From contig NZ_CP109149.1 in NCBI RefSeq assembly GCF_035920345.1, forward strand, positions 7,502,001-7,566,000: a stretch of DNA of 64,000 nt, in the 5' to 3' direction. Position 1 is the first letter of the stretch. Every line of letters starts with the position of its first letter. Below, in pieces: positions 37,186 to 48,701 of this stretch. Origin of the DNA: Nocardia vinacea (GTDB lineage Bacteria; Actinomycetota; Actinomycetes; Mycobacteriales; Mycobacteriaceae). The notes under the pieces are model-generated. The model made no database searches. It worked only from the letters and a program-made list of their open reading frames with translations, and was not told the origin of the DNA. Position numbers and translations under genes: made by a program.

Positions 37186-37608
37186 GCCGCGGCTCCGCCG
37201 CGGCGTGTTCGCGGCCCCTGGTGTCTCGCGTCCGAGTCGTCGAGACTCGCGACTTCGTCGCATGCGCTTCGACGACTCGGACGCGAGACGGGCCGCGAAC
37301 GGGGTCGCTCGTAAGACTCCCTCCGTTGTGGTCGGTGATGGCGGATCGTTCGGCACCTGATGCCCTCATGCCGGGGGGTGGAGTTCCGCGCCTGTGGGCG
37401 GATGCGCTTCGGCCACTGGGCTGCGAGACGGGCCGCGAACGGGTCGCTCGTAAGACTCGCTCCGTTGTGGTCGGTGATGGCGGATCGTTCGGCACCTGAT
37501 GCCCTCATGCCGGGGGGTGGAGTTCCGCGCCTGCGGCGGATGCGCTTCGGCCATTGGGACGCGAGATGGGCCGCGAACGGGTCGCTGGTGAGACTCGCTC
37601 CGTGGGGG
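37186..37608. repeat. Hairpin/tandem-repeat element A
   Basis: An outer hairpin GCCGCGGC-TCC-GCCGCGGC (37186-37204) is followed by a perfect 20-bp inverted repeat (37224-37243 with 37269-37288, 25-base loop). Flanking arms TTCGCGGCCC/GGGCCGCGAA surround it. Then come tandem units of 140 bp (37290-37429) and 138 bp (37430-37567) and a truncated third (from 37568). The same element occurs in reverse orientation at 44604-45028. It fills the gap between two convergent genes. Short open frames inside are by-products of GC content. Confidence 0.85.
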
Positions 37609-37621
37609 TCGAGTTCGCTGG

Positions 37622-38398
37622 TTACAGTCCTTCGAATTGTATTGCCGCAGCGGGGGTTCCGGTTTCCACCAGGCGATCAAGGGTGACCCGGACCATATTG
37701 GGTGAACCGCAGACCAGCACCTGATGGTGGTCGAATGCGCCGTGTGAACCGACGACATCGGCGAGCGTGCCGAAGAGCATATCGTCGAGCGGGAAGCCGA
37801 TATCCACGCGCGACTGCTCGTACCATTCGTCGACCCAGCCGGGATCCTCCGGACCCTCGATCACGGGAATCACCGTGAGCCAAGGTAATTCGTTCGCCAG
37901 CAGGAACAGCATGTCATCGGCGTAGAGGTCGCGCGGGGAGCGCCCGCCGACGAACAGGTAGGTGGGCGGCGGATCCTCGTGGCGGGCGAGGTCGAGAATC
38001 TGGGAGCGCATCGGGGCCAGCCCGGTGCCGCCCGCGATCATCACCACCTCGTCGCCGTACGGATCCACGGCGAGGGTGCCGAGGGGAGCGCTGATCTGCC
38101 ATTCGTCGCCCAATTGAGTGTCGGCGACGATACTGCCGCTGCACCAGCCGCCTGGCACGGCGCGCACGTGGAATTCCAGCTTGCCGTCCAGCGACGGCGG
38201 CAGCGCGGGGGAGAGCCGACGGCGCATCCCCGGATGCTGCGGCACTCGGACCTCGACCGACTGTCCCGCGAGAAACGGGACGTACTCACCGATCAGACGG
38301 ATAACCGCGATGTCGTGGCGCAGCCGGTGGTGACCGACGACGGTCGACTTCCATTCGGGCGCCGCACCATTGCTGTGCGGGCTCGGATCAATTGTCAT
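37622..38398 (-). CDS. Stand-alone ferredoxin-reductase-type FAD/NAD(P)H oxidoreductase
   Basis: The 258-residue protein is homologous to the reductase half of the adjacent flavohaemoglobin-like genes but has no globin domain. It has an FAD barrel with RRLSPALPPS and a NAD domain with IAGGTGLAPMRSQIL. The C-terminal aromatic residue of plant-type FNRs is not conserved (ends FEGL). ATG 38398 has a weak GAGAGAAG site; a GTG at 38410 would overlap the upstream stop (GTGA). It is the second gene of a leftward pair with the globin protein at 38407-39564 and may serve as its electron donor or a paralogous branch. Confidence 0.8.
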   Translation of the reverse strand: MTIDPSPHSNGAAPEWKSTVVGHHRLRHDIAVIRLIGEYVPFLAGQSVEVRVPQHPGMRRRLSPALPPSLDGKLEFHVRAVPGGWCSGSIVADTQLGDEWQISAPLGTLAVDPYGDEVVMIAGGTGLAPMRSQILDLARHEDPPPTYLFVGGRSPRDLYADDMLFLLANELPWLTVIPVIEGPEDPGWVDEWYEQSRVDIGFPLDDMLFGTLADVVGSHGAFDHHQVLVCGSPNMVRVTLDRLVETGTPAAAIQFEGL

Positions 38399-38406
38399 TA
38401 CTTCTC

Positions 38407-39564
38407 TCACACGGGATCTGAGCTGATTACCGACTCAGGGGTACCCACCGCCATCAGGGCGCGACGGGTGTCGGCGATCATCCGGGCCGAACCGGCGATC
38501 TGGATCTGCCGGTCGGCCCATGAGCCGAAGCTGGCGACAACCGCGCCCAGATTACCGATCAGGCGGCGGTGCATGCCGTACGGCTCGTCCTGCGGTGGAT
38601 GCGGATACCACCACGGGTTGGTCTTCTGTTCGCAGACCGGGACCACGGTGAGCCACGGATTGCTCTGCGAGAGCTGCCACATATTCTCCACGTCGTACAG
38701 ATCGCAGGGGTAGCGACCGCCGATGAAGAAGTGCACGCGCGGATTGATGCCACGCTGACCCATCTCGATCAGCTGCGCGCGCAACGGGGCGATGCCGGTG
38801 CCCGCACCGATCAGCAGCACGTCACGGCCGCTGTCGCGATCGATGTGCAGACCACCGAGCGGACCCGCGATCATCCACCGATCGCCGACCCTAGTCTCGT
38901 TGACGATCGCCGGGCTCACCCAACCGCCGCGGATCTTGCGGACGTGGAATTCGATCTCGCCGTAGGGATTCGCGGGAATCGCGGGCGAGAGGTAGCGCCA
39001 CATCTTGGGGCGCTGGGGCAGCGAGATCGGTACGTACTGCCCGGCCTGATACGGAATCGGGCTGTCGGTCTGCAGCCGCACGATGGCCAAGTCCTCGAGC
39101 ACCCGGCGATGGCCGACCACGGTCGCATCCCAGTACGGCTGCGATTTATCGGAATTGGCGCCGATGGCCATGGAGGCGGAGATGAGGATGGTGATATCGC
39201 GCCAGCCCTCCTCGAGCGCGCGATTCCACATCGGACCGTTGAAGACCCGGAAGGCGGCCAGCAGCGCCCGCCCCGCGATGTCGTAGTGCGCGGCGATGAC
39301 ACCGTACTTGCGGTGATCGCGCGCCAACTGTTCCAGGAACCTCTGCGCCCGCCCCCAGTCCTCGAGATTGTCGAGCACGTAATGGATGGCGGTCACCACC
39401 CGCTTCGCCTGCATCTCCATCGCGGGCGGGAACAATTCCCGCAACTGCGGCTTCTCCGCAAACAGGTGACCATAAAACGCACTGATCAACCGCTCGGGTC
39501 CGTTCGGTGACTCGATCACCGATCGGAAGTTGGCGCGGACCAGCGCTGCCGAACGCGCATCCAC
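38407..39564 (-). CDS. Type II flavohaemoglobin-like protein, second paralogue
   Basis: The GTG at 39564 gives 385 residues (VDARSAALVRANFRSVIES). The globin domain keeps Tyr31 and His84 (ARDHRKYGV). The reductase domain has RYLSPAIPAN and IGAGTGIAPLRAQL. It aligns end to end with the protein at 36009-37178, with the same GGWVSPAIV and NPRVHFFIGG blocks, so both are full-length paralogues. An upstream GGAAGG site is about 10 bases away. It is probably cotranscribed with the stand-alone reductase gene, whose GTG overlaps its stop codon. The physiological substrate is unproven. Confidence 0.8.
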   Translation of the reverse strand: MDARSAALVRANFRSVIESPNGPERLISAFYGHLFAEKPQLRELFPPAMEMQAKRVVTAIHYVLDNLEDWGRAQRFLEQLARDHRKYGVIAAHYDIAGRALLAAFRVFNGPMWNRALEEGWRDITILISASMAIGANSDKSQPYWDATVVGHRRVLEDLAIVRLQTDSPIPYQAGQYVPISLPQRPKMWRYLSPAIPANPYGEIEFHVRKIRGGWVSPAIVNETRVGDRWMIAGPLGGLHIDRDSGRDVLLIGAGTGIAPLRAQLIEMGQRGINPRVHFFIGGRYPCDLYDVENMWQLSQSNPWLTVVPVCEQKTNPWWYPHPPQDEPYGMHRRLIGNLGAVVASFGSWADRQIQIAGSARMIADTRRALMAVGTPESVISSDPV

Positions 39565-39771
39565 GACGTGGAGCTTCCTTTCCCTCAAAATCTGCCCAGG
39601 GACATATCCGTAACCGGCGGTCCTCCGCCGACAAGTATCCCTGAAAATCACGTGGTCGTGTGGGTATGGCCGATCACGCCCGCGCTCACGGTAATCCGTG
39701 GGCAAATCGGGGCTGCTCTGGGCCGGACATGCAGGATATCGCGACCTTGCTCGCTCCGGGTTACCGCCGGG

Positions 39772-40671
39772 TCAACTCGCGACGTTCGTGCGCACCGCGG
39801 GCGCGACCAATTCGGCGTAGCGATGTACCTGGTCGACGGGGTCGCCCTCGGTCGGCCAGAAGATGAAGCCGTCGATGCGCTGGTCACGATGCAGCGTGGA
39901 TAGGTCGTCCACCCAGCGCTCGGGTGGGCCCTCCAGGAACCCGTAGTCCGTACCGTCGGCGGTGATGGTGCCGGAGAGGTTGTAGACCCGGCGGATGGCG
40001 CGCGGATCGCGGTGCGCCGCGGCGGCGGCATCGTCGATGCGCTTACCCGCCTCGGTCAGGAATTCGGGCGGGGCCCAGGCAGCCGAGGGCAGCCAGCCGT
40101 CGGCGCGCTGTCCGGTCAGGGCGAGCATGCGCGGTCCCTTCGCGCCGAGCCAGATGCCAGGATCGTGCTGCGGCTGCGGTCCGGGGTGGGCACCGGCGAG
40201 CAGATGATAGGTGCCGGGCACCCGGACCGAACGTTCGTCGCTCCACATAGCCCGGATGACCGCTATGCCCTCGGCCAGCGCCTGGACCGACTCGCCCGCG
40301 CTCAGGTGGTAGCCGCCCATGGCGGCGATGGCAGCCCAGAACGCGCCGGCGCCGAGTCCGAGGTGGATCCGGCCGCCGGTCATTATGTCGAGGGAGGCAA
40401 CGGATTTCGCGAGTACCGCGGGATTGCGCAGGGGCAGGTTGGCGACGTCGGGAAAGAAGGTGAGTCGCTCGGTCCGCATGGCCAGGGCGGTGATCAGGGT
40501 CCAGGTGTCGAGGAAGCGTCGCTGGTAGGGATGGTCCTGGACGCCGATCAGGTCGAGTCCGGCACTTTCGGCATATGTCGTCAGCTCGGTGAGCTGCTGG
40601 TAGTTATCGGCCTCCGGAATCAGGAAGAGGCCGAATTCAGGTGGGCGTGAGCCCTTTTTGCGGGCGCTCAC
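39772..40671 (-). CDS. LLM-class F420-dependent oxidoreductase
   Basis: The 299-residue TIM-barrel protein of the luciferase-like monooxygenase family has the segments GVQDHPYQRRFLDTWTL, NPAVLAKSVASLDIMTGGR and LGLGAGAFW, typical of F420-using actinobacterial members. Residues such as the Ser/Thr-rich F420-phosphate loop cannot be fixed from sequence alone, so FMN use remains possible. The start is GTG. It probably reduces or oxidises a small organic molecule; no partner gene is informative. Confidence 0.8.
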   Translation of the reverse strand: MSARKKGSRPPEFGLFLIPEADNYQQLTELTTYAESAGLDLIGVQDHPYQRRFLDTWTLITALAMRTERLTFFPDVANLPLRNPAVLAKSVASLDIMTGGRIHLGLGAGAFWAAIAAMGGYHLSAGESVQALAEGIAVIRAMWSDERSVRVPGTYHLLAGAHPGPQPQHDPGIWLGAKGPRMLALTGQRADGWLPSAAWAPPEFLTEAGKRIDDAAAAAHRDPRAIRRVYNLSGTITADGTDYGFLEGPPERWVDDLSTLHRDQRIDGFIFWPTEGDPVDQVHRYAELVAPAVRTNVAS

Positions 40672-40744
40672 GACTCCGCCTCGCTGGCGCTCGGCTGCGC
40701 CGTGACCGCCCCGGCGGCTGTGCTTATGGTTCGCTCGCTCACGC

Positions 40745-41680
40745 TCAGATGGCTAGCACGGTTTTGCCCCGCGCGCCCGCCGCGCCCATGACCGAGGGGC
40801 CCTGGTCCAGCGGGACGGTCACGTCGATCGGCACGACGACATCGCCGGCGGCGACCCGAGCGAGCAGGCGGGTCAGTTCCGGTCCGCGCCCGGAGGATTC
40901 GATATTTCCGCCTTTGATGCCGCGATCGCGCAGTGCGTCCGGATCGGCGGACCAGATGGTGGAGTAGACGGTGCCGCCGTCGCGGACCAGCGCCGTCAGC
41001 TCGGCCAGCACCTCGGGTGGACTCACCAGATCGAACAGTGCGTCGACGCCGTCGGGATGCGCGGCGGCGACCTGTTCGGCGACCGGACCCCGGGTGTAAT
41101 CGATGGTCTCGGCAGCGCCGAGCCTGGTCATCTGATCGGCGACTGCTCCGCGCGCCGTCGCGATGACGTGCGCTCCGGCGATATTCGCCAGCTGCACCAG
41201 GAAGGAGCCGACGCCGCCGGTGGCGCCGACGATCAATACCTTCTGGTCCGGTTCGAGCTTGGTGGCGTCCACGATGTCCTGCGCCGTGATGCCCGCGGTC
41301 GGCAGGGCGGCCGCCGCGACGGTCGGCACCCGGTCCGGGATCGGGACCAGGGTGGCGTCCTCGGGCAGTACCGAGTACTCCGCGAAGCTGCCGTGGCCCG
41401 CGGGCGGGACCAGGAATTTGCCGACGACGCGGTCACCGACGCCGAATTTGGTGACGCCGGGGCCGACCGAAGCCACCGTGCCCGCGCCGTCGACGCCGAG
41501 GATCATCGGGAAATCGTGCGGCAGCTTGCCATCCAGAATGCCGCCGGCCATCTTCTGGTCGAAGGGGTTGACACCGGCCGCCTCGACCTGGATTCTGACC
41601 GCACCCGCGCCGGGTTCGGGGGTCGGCATTTCGGCCAGTTCGGGTGTTGCTCCGAAGCTTCGTACCACGATCGCGCGCAT
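40745..41680 (-). CDS. Zinc-less quinone oxidoreductase-type NADPH reductase (MDR family)
   Basis: The ATG at 41680 follows GAGGAG at 7-base spacing and gives 311 residues. The protein has the GroES-like domain (EAAGVNPFDQKMAGG, GVDGAGTVASVG) and an NADPH Rossmann fold with VGATGGVGSFLVQLA. Catalytic zinc ligands are absent, as in quinone/enone reductases. It probably reduces a quinone or alkenal. The gene is divergent from clpB with a 233-base gap that belongs mainly to clpB control. Confidence 0.82.
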   Translation of the reverse strand: MRAIVVRSFGATPELAEMPTPEPGAGAVRIQVEAAGVNPFDQKMAGGILDGKLPHDFPMILGVDGAGTVASVGPGVTKFGVGDRVVGKFLVPPAGHGSFAEYSVLPEDATLVPIPDRVPTVAAAALPTAGITAQDIVDATKLEPDQKVLIVGATGGVGSFLVQLANIAGAHVIATARGAVADQMTRLGAAETIDYTRGPVAEQVAAAHPDGVDALFDLVSPPEVLAELTALVRDGGTVYSTIWSADPDALRDRGIKGGNIESSGRGPELTRLLARVAAGDVVVPIDVTVPLDQGPSVMGAAGARGKTVLAI

Positions 41681-41846
41681 CCATCGCTCCTCGAGTCGGG
41701 CTGGATTTGATGCATCAACCAACGGCCAAGGCCATCGTAGGCATCGCGGTCCCGTAGACCCTGCGATTGATGCCATTCGGCAGTGTCGCGGCGTAGCGTT
41801 CGAGGCGAGTCTGTTCGGGTGTCGAGCGGTCCGGTCGAGAAATTAA

Positions 41847-41886
41847 GTTGAGTGGAACAGACTCAACCTTTCGGACGTTGGATAGT
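41847..41886 (+). promoter_or_regulatory. clpB control region: HAIR box overlapping a SigH-like promoter
   Basis: GTTGAGT-GGAACAG-ACTCAAC (41847-41867) is a near-perfect HspR box with the symmetrical TTGAGT-N7-ACTCAA core. Inside and downstream of it, GGAACA-N16-CGTT (41854-41879) matches the SigH consensus GGAAYA-N16/17-SGTT. HspR binding would block the -35 element directly. The AGGAAGG site and GTG of clpB follow 35-50 bases later. A SigA-like -10 (GATAGT, 41881-41886) is also possible. Confidence 0.8.
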
Positions 41887-41913
41887 GCGAATCGACTAGT
41901 AGGAAGGTGACTT

Positions 41914-44472
<2,559 letters not shown>

Positions 44473-44603
44473 CCCCCACGTGCCCCACGCATCTGCCCTT
44501 GCGGCCCGGCTCGCGATAGAACCGCAGCCGGGTCGCCTCCGTGAGGCTGCACCGCACCGCCGGTCTCGCCCGGCATAAGTCAGGCGCCGCACGATCCGCT
44601 CAT
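44473..44603. other. Short spacer between clpB and repeat element B
   Basis: The 131 bases after the clpB stop show no clear T-tailed terminator and no gene. Confidence 0.4.
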
Positions 44604-45028
44604 TGCCGACTACCGCGGAGCAAGTCTTACGAGCGACCGTTCGCGGCCCGTCTCGCGCCCGAGCCGTCGAAGCGCATGTGCAGCAGGCGCGGGACTTGAC
44701 CATCCGACGCGTGTGCCTCGTGTGCCGAACGACCCGCCACCGGCGACCACCACGGAGCGAGTCTTACGAGCGACCGTTCGCGGCCCGTCTCGCGCCCGAG
44801 CCGTCGAAGCGCATGTGCAGCAGGCGCGGGACTTGACCATCCGACGCGTGTGCCTCGTGTGCCGAACGACCCGCCACCGGCGACCACCACGGAGCGAGTC
44901 TTACGAGCGACCGTTCGCGGCCCGTCTCGCGTCCGAGTCGTCGAAGCGCATGCGACGAAGTCGCGAGTCTCGACGGCTCGGACGCGAGACACCAGGGGGC
45001 CGCGAACACGCCGCGCCGAAGGCGCGGC
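44604..45028. repeat. Hairpin/tandem-repeat element B, inverted copy of element A
   Basis: Two 137-bp units (44624-44760 and 44761-44897) are identical base for base and are followed by part of a third. Next comes a 20-bp inverted repeat with one mismatch (44925-44944 with 44970-44989, 25-base loop), flanked by TTCGCGGCCC/GGGCCGCGAA. The element ends with an outer hairpin GCCGCGCC-GAA-GGCGCGGC (45010-45028). Read on the minus strand, the order is the same as element A. The 65-base hairpin differs from A at one position, whereas the middle of the tandem units is clearly diverged between A and B. Confidence 0.85.
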
Positions 45029-45056
45029 AAAAACAACAGAGCCTACCCTGGAGGCC

Positions 45057-45890
45057 ATGAGTAGTCCCAACGATCCCTGGGCACAGCGACCGGAGGATGC
45101 GCCGACGGAACACATCGGTCCGTCGGGTGAGTCGGGATTTCAGCCTTCGCCGCATACGGCGGAATACACCGGCGCGTATGGCCACGGCGATGCGACCTCG
45201 GTCTATCCGTCGACCGAACAATACGAGCCGTGGGGGCCGCCGCCGGTCAATGCCACCAAGGAGTTCCCGCCGTACGACAGCCAGGTCCAGTGGGGCGGGC
45301 AGGAAAGTGGTGGGTGGCAGGAGCCGACCCAGGTCGGTGCATACGGCCAGCCCGGCGCGCAGTATCCGCCCGGCCCGCCGGGTGGAAACCTACCCTCGGA
45401 TCAGCAGCCGCCGCGCAAGCGGAATACCGGCCTGTGGATCGCCCTCGGACTCGGGGTGATCCTGCTGATCGGCGCGGTCGGCGTGCTCGCGGGTGTGCTG
45501 ATGGGCGATAAGGACACCTCGTCGAGTTCCGCCGCGAGCACCTCGGCCTTCCCGACCGCGGGCCGACCCACCGGCACCGCGCCCTCGGGCGGTCCATCGT
45601 CCCCCCCGGTCCTGCCGAGCATTCCGGGCCTCGGCGGCATCGATAACCTCGGCGCGACCATGGGCACCATCACCGCAAACGCCGGTGGCCAATTGACGCT
45701 CGACACCGTCGGCGGATCCGCCGTGACGGTGCGCACCACCGATAAGACCCAGGTGATCTCCTTGACCGGGTCCAAGGCATCCGATCTTCCGGTCGGCGAC
45801 ATGGTCGTGGTGCAGGGCGATAAGGTCGCGGACGGTTCGATCGACGCGAAGATCATCATCAGTACCGCACTGCCCGGGGGCACGCGGTGA
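45057..45890 (+). CDS. Membrane protein with Pro/Gly-rich N-terminus and DUF5666-like C-terminus
   Basis: The ATG at 45057 lies just outside repeat element B; a GGAGG site is very close (2 bases). The 277-residue protein has a 120-residue hydrophilic N-terminus rich in Pro, Gln, Gly and Tyr and one membrane helix (GLWIALGLGVILLIGAVGVL). A Ser/Thr/Pro linker follows, then a C-terminal beta domain (GTITANAGGQLTLDTVGG, KASDLPVGDMVVVQGD) that fits DUF5666, presumably outside the membrane. Its position beside clpB and pyrE matches secreted or membrane proteins in other mycolata. Function unknown. Confidence 0.7.
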   Translation: MSSPNDPWAQRPEDAPTEHIGPSGESGFQPSPHTAEYTGAYGHGDATSVYPSTEQYEPWGPPPVNATKEFPPYDSQVQWGGQESGGWQEPTQVGAYGQPGAQYPPGPPGGNLPSDQQPPRKRNTGLWIALGLGVILLIGAVGVLAGVLMGDKDTSSSSAASTSAFPTAGRPTGTAPSGGPSSPPVLPSIPGLGGIDNLGATMGTITANAGGQLTLDTVGGSAVTVRTTDKTQVISLTGSKASDLPVGDMVVVQGDKVADGSIDAKIIISTALPGGTR

Positions 45891-45946
45891 AATATCAGCG
45901 GGCAGTGATGCGCAATCGCCCTGTCGGCTCTATAGGGTAGGCGACG

Positions 45947-47080
45947 ATGACGGCAATGTGGTTCGGGTTGGCGGCGATCGCGCTCGTTGGTGCGATCGTG
46001 CTGCTGTATTTCGATCGGGTCCAGCGACAGCGGACCGGTCATGCGCGCCAGGTGTGGGCGAAGGCCCAGGGCTATACGTATGTGTCGGTGGAACCGGCGC
46101 TGGCGTCCACCTGGCGCCGCGGTGCGTTGGCCAAGCTCGGCTACCTGTCCGCGGTGGATGTGGTGTCCGGCATCCGCAAGGGCGAGAAATTCGTCCTCTT
46201 CGATCTGGAAGATGCGGCGACGCTGGTCGCGGTGCGCAGGCAGATCGGCTCCGATATCGATGTGGATATGCGGCTCAAGACCGCGTCCCCGCCGAAGGAC
46301 GCCGATTTGGAACTGCTCGGCGCGATCGGCGATCGGGTGGTGTTCGCGACGAATCCGGAGATCGCCAGGCACGCCGTCGACCAGCGCATGGTCGCCTTCA
46401 TCGAATCGCTGCCCGATAGCGTGCAGATGTTGTGGAGTGAGGGCAATTGGACCCTCGGCATGCTGAATGTCGGGACGGTGGCCAAGGATTGGGAGACCGC
46501 CATCGATGCGGTGCTTCGCCTGTCCGGTCTGCTGCATGTGCTGCCGCCGGTGAGTGATGTGCGCGGGGTGGATTCCGGTGGGCACAATCCGGGACGGCCG
46601 CATCCGCGCAAGCGCTCGGATGAGCGGGAAGAGGCCGACAGTCCGGTGGCCGCGCGGGTCGCATCGGCGGATCTGCGCAAGGGCGAGGGTTTCGACGACG
46701 ACTACGAGGCCGCCGCCTACGACGAATCGTCTTATGACGAAGACGATTTCGACCGGCCGAAGTACCGCGAGTACTCCGACGACGACTATTACGACGACGA
46801 ACCGGCCGCCGAACCGGTGACCCCTGAGCCGCCTCGCCGCCCCAGTCTCGCCGTCGTCCCGGACTCCCGCTCGCGGGCCCGCGACGAGCGCTGGGCAGCG
46901 GAACCGGAGGACGACTGGTCACCGGAGGACCGCCCCGCCCAGCGCAAACCCGCGAAGCCCGAGCCCGTCCGGTCCGAGTCGGATGCGGACGATTGGTCTT
47001 CGGCCGAGCACACACCGGAACCGCCCGGCGGTCCGTTCCACCCGGGATTCCGCCCATATCAGGGACCCGTGCCGCAGTGA
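45947..47080 (+). CDS. Conserved actinobacterial membrane-anchored protein (Rv0383c-like?)
   Basis: The 377-residue protein begins with one membrane helix (MWFGLAAIALVGAIVLLYF). A conserved alpha/beta region of about 170 residues follows (DVVSGIRKGEKFVLFDLEDA, LWSEGNWTLGMLNVGT, AIDAVLRLSGLLHVLPPVS). A long acidic, disordered tail contains Asp/Glu/Tyr clusters and later Pro/Arg. The position between clpB and pyrE agrees with Rv0383c. The tail may be longer than in mycobacteria. No enzymatic motif is seen. Confidence 0.65.
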   Translation: MTAMWFGLAAIALVGAIVLLYFDRVQRQRTGHARQVWAKAQGYTYVSVEPALASTWRRGALAKLGYLSAVDVVSGIRKGEKFVLFDLEDAATLVAVRRQIGSDIDVDMRLKTASPPKDADLELLGAIGDRVVFATNPEIARHAVDQRMVAFIESLPDSVQMLWSEGNWTLGMLNVGTVAKDWETAIDAVLRLSGLLHVLPPVSDVRGVDSGGHNPGRPHPRKRSDEREEADSPVAARVASADLRKGEGFDDDYEAAAYDESSYDEDDFDRPKYREYSDDDYYDDEPAAEPVTPEPPRRPSLAVVPDSRSRARDERWAAEPEDDWSPEDRPAQRKPAKPEPVRSESDADDWSSAEHTPEPPGGPFHPGFRPYQGPVPQ

Positions 47081-47144
47081 GCGGGCATGACGCCCCTTCG
47101 ACGACCCGGATTGCGCAATGAATGCAGGATCGCGGAGCGATTCC

Positions 47145-47978
47145 ATGAGGGGTGGTGGCCGGGAGAGGGGCGGGCCCGACGGTCATGTGCGCCTGCCCGG
47201 TGCCACCCGTCCCGTCGCGCTGATCACCGGACCGACCTCCGGCATCGGGCACGGATTCGCCGTGCGTTTGGCCACGCTCGGCTATGACCTGGTGCTCGTC
47301 GCCCGCGACAAGGACCGGCTGAATGCACTCGCCGCGGAATTCGAGCGGAAATTCGCGACCCGTTCGGAGGTGCTCGTCGCCGATCTGGCCCAGGCCGACG
47401 ATCGGGATCGGGTGCTGGCCCGCGCCGCCGACGGCATCGAATTCCTGGTCAACAATGCCGGATTCGGTCAGTCGGGGGAGTTCTGGACGCAGCCGCCCGC
47501 CGAGGTCCAAGCCCAACTCGATGTCAATGTCACCGCGGTGGTGCAGCTCACCAGGGCCGCGCTACCGTCGATGATCGCGGCCGCGAAGGGTTCGATCGTC
47601 AATGTGGCCAGCGTCGCGGGCCTGATCCCCGGACGCGGCTCGACCTATTCGGCGTCCAAGGCCTACGTCGTATCCTTCACGGAAGGGCTGGCGGGTGGAC
47701 TGGCTGGAACGGGAGTCCGGGTCCAGGCCCTGTGCCCCGGATTCGTGCACACCGAATTCCACGAGCGGGCCGGTATCGAGATGTCCTCGCTGCCGAAAAG
47801 GCTGTGGCTGAGCGTCGACCAAGTGGTCGCCGGTTCGCTACGTGATCTGGAGAAGGACCGGGTGCTCAGCGTGCCCGGTGTGCAGTACAAAGTGCTCACC
47901 ACCGCCGCCGGGATGATCCCGCGAGCCCTGGCGGCCCGACTGAATCGCGGCATATTCAACGCACGCGGAAGGACTTGA
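47145..47978 (+). CDS. Short-chain dehydrogenase/reductase
   Basis: ATG 47145 has a GGAG site 7 bases upstream. An ATG at 47118 and a GTG at 47187 are alternatives. The 277-residue classical SDR has the cofactor motif TGPTSGIG, NNAG, catalytic Ser in VNVASVAGL and YxxxK in YSASKAY. The C-terminal part (MIPRALAARLNRGIF) is typical of the actinobacterial SDRs that act on lipids or steroids; the substrate is unknown. The stop overlaps a TTG just upstream of pyrE, so the two are in one transcript. Confidence 0.82.
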   Translation: MRGGGRERGGPDGHVRLPGATRPVALITGPTSGIGHGFAVRLATLGYDLVLVARDKDRLNALAAEFERKFATRSEVLVADLAQADDRDRVLARAADGIEFLVNNAGFGQSGEFWTQPPAEVQAQLDVNVTAVVQLTRAALPSMIAAAKGSIVNVASVAGLIPGRGSTYSASKAYVVSFTEGLAGGLAGTGVRVQALCPGFVHTEFHERAGIEMSSLPKRLWLSVDQVVAGSLRDLEKDRVLSVPGVQYKVLTTAAGMIPRALAARLNRGIFNARGRT

Positions 47979-47983
47979 CAGAC

Positions 47984-48550
47984 ATGATCGACCAGGCGAA
48001 CAAGGCCACCGTTTCGACTGACGACCGAGATAGATTGGCCGCACTCGTGCGCGAGCTCGCCGTCGTGCACGGCCGGGTCACACTGTCCTCGGGCAAAGAG
48101 GCCGACTACTACGTCGACCTGCGCCGCGCTACCCTGCACCACGGCGCCGGACCGCTCATCGGCAAGCTGCTGCGCGAACTCGTGGCGGACTGGGATTTCG
48201 AGGCCGTCGGCGGGCTCACCATGGGCGCGGATCCGGTCGCACTGGCCGTCATGCACGCACCCGGCCGTCCGATCGACGCCTTCGTGGTGCGTAAAGCCGC
48301 CAAGACCCACGGCATGCAGCGCCAGATCGAGGGCCCGGACATCGTCGGCAAGCGGGTGCTCGTCGTCGAGGACACCACGACCACCGGAAACTCGCCGCTG
48401 ACCGCCGTGCGCGCACTGCGCGAGGCCGGTGCGACCGTCGTCGGCGTCGCGACCGTGGTGGACCGGGAGACCGGTGCCGATCAGGTGATCGCCGCTGAGG
48501 GCCTGGAGTACCGGTCCATCCTTGGATTGAAGGATCTCGCCCTCGGCTAA
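47984..48550 (+). CDS. pyrE: Orotate phosphoribosyltransferase
   Basis: ATG 47984 gives 188 residues with a GGAAGGA site upstream; a TTG at 47975 overlapping the SDR stop is an alternative. The protein has the OPRT segments LSSGKEADYYVDLRRATLHH and FVVRKAAKTHGMQRQIEGP and the PRPP loop VLVVEDTTTTGNS. It converts orotate and PRPP to OMP in pyrimidine synthesis. It corresponds to Rv0382c, also placed near clpB. Confidence 0.95.
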   Translation: MIDQANKATVSTDDRDRLAALVRELAVVHGRVTLSSGKEADYYVDLRRATLHHGAGPLIGKLLRELVADWDFEAVGGLTMGADPVALAVMHAPGRPIDAFVVRKAAKTHGMQRQIEGPDIVGKRVLVVEDTTTTGNSPLTAVRALREAGATVVGVATVVDRETGADQVIAAEGLEYRSILGLKDLALG

Positions 48551-48701
48551 GCTGCAAATATGCGGTCCCGGGTCGCAATCGCTGGTGGTCGGAGCTTCGA
48601 ATCGCTTGAAACGTCGACAGCGGTGCGACCCGATAAGGGGGACGCATACGCCGAGCGCAGCGAGGCGGTCGAGACAGTGAAGGGTCGTGGAGTTACCTGT
48701 G

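Noticed and set aside
37221..37686. Short open frames on both strands within repeat elements A and B
   Set aside because: They repeat with the DNA units, change frame between units and carry no domain; the repeats themselves explain them.
45010..45034. The hairpin GCCGCGCC-GAA-GGCGCGGC followed by AAAAAC as a clpB terminator
   Set aside because: The run after the stem is A, not T, on the clpB strand, and an equivalent hairpin bounds element A, so it belongs to the repeat.
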